DNA of 21,748 bases from Clostridium sp. CAG:253 (GTDB lineage Bacteria; Bacillota; Clostridia; Lachnospirales; Lachnospiraceae), in assembly GCA_000436755.1 (NCBI GenBank), contig FR887265.1, forward strand, positions 1 through 21,748, read 5' to 3'. Shown here in pieces: positions 21,668 to 21,748 of the stretch. The notes under the pieces were generated by a model, which worked only from the letters and a program-made list of their open reading frames with translations, was not told the DNA's origin and ran no database searches. The translations under genes were made by a program, and so were the position numbers. Numbering within the stretch: the first letter of the stretch is position 1; every line of letters begins with the position of its first letter.

Positions 21668-21748
21668 GTGCGCCTTGCGGCGCACGTCGCTAATGGGTGA
21701 AAGCCCCTAATCTACCCTAGTAGTGGGAAGGATACAGCCAAGACCAAG
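21668..21748 (+). mobile_element. 5' end of a putative group II intron, cut by the window edge
   Basis: The sequence from 21668 begins GTGCGCC, matching the group II 5' boundary GUGYG. It folds back as GTGCGCC-TTGC-GGCGCAC, then reads GTCGCTAATGGGTGAAAGCC and on to GGAAGGATACAGCCAAG. The G-G-G-T-G-A-A-A-G-x-C-C-C block and the preceding hairpin are laid out as in the first part of domain I of bacterial group II introns. GC content jumps sharply at this point. The insertion lies 6 bases after a terminator stem, the preferred target of class C introns. The reverse transcriptase gene and domains V/VI would lie beyond the window, so completeness is unknown. Confidence 0.65.

Noticed and set aside
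1..21748. CRISPR arrays, tRNA or rRNA genes, and insertion-sequence transposases
   Set aside because: I found no regularly spaced direct repeats, no tRNA cloverleaf with a TTCGA arm in the spacers, no rRNA and no transposase-like protein. The only mobile-element signal is the intron-like 3' edge and possibly the hairpin block at 5993-6170.

Overview
The window looks like the chromosome of an AT-rich, Gram-positive gut anaerobe of the class Clostridia, most likely Lachnospiraceae. The evidence is the low GC content with strong GGAGG-type ribosome binding sites, a strict-anaerobe-type hybrid-cluster protein, a feoA-feoA-feoB operon, a DUF6110 gene beside a heavy-metal P-type ATPase, a secreted GH51 arabinofuranosidase with a Big2-type Ig domain, and acetate kinase close to rpmF. 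This placement rests on gene content and style. No rRNA or other marker gene is present.

Layout. (1) 1-1463 is a compact, very AT-rich three-gene module with its own promoter and a strong terminator. It encodes a putative ADP-ribosyltransferase-like toxin (YHGT ... GDGWYFYE), a small overlapping antitoxin candidate, and a SecB-like chaperone. This is the architecture of a toxin-antitoxin-chaperone (TAC) system and resembles the anti-phage CmdTAC type. It is the most exciting locus here. (2) 1485-2588 is a solitary JetD/DUF2220 Toprim protein without jetABC. Together with the TAC genes it makes a small defence-like region. (3) 2601-5982 is a nitrosative-stress cluster: hcp, a Crp/Fnr regulator, a decayed cupin gene and a two-cluster ferredoxin-like protein. 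A perfect Crp/Fnr-style palindrome lies upstream of hcp, inside the preceding terminator. (4) 5993-6170 is a block of nested hairpins that looks like a dispersed element or a structured RNA. (5) 6218-9741 is a ferrous-iron uptake operon: feoA, feoA, feoB, a 36-residue membrane peptide and a divergent Fur-family regulator. (6) 9835-15093 is an arabinan/arabinoxylan locus: an AraC regulator divergent from a secreted GH51 enzyme and an aldo/keto reductase, with a long inverted repeat in the divergent region. (7) 15198-17850 holds DUF6110 and a P1B-type ATPase with an unusual S-C-A transport motif. (8) 18051-18955 holds a flavodoxin and a DUF2325 protein separated by a folded spacer. (9) 19153-21601 holds degV, ackA and rpmF. 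(10) From 21668 the window ends in what reads as the 5' end of a group II intron, placed just behind the rpmF terminator.

How the genes fit together. The central part (hcp, Fnr-like regulator, ferredoxin, feo, Fur, flavodoxin) deals with redox, NO/hydroxylamine and iron economy in an anaerobe. The GH51/AKR/AraC part fits plant-polysaccharide use, and ackA fits acetate-forming fermentation. The left edge is accessory DNA. Assignments come from motifs and family memory only. No database search was possible.
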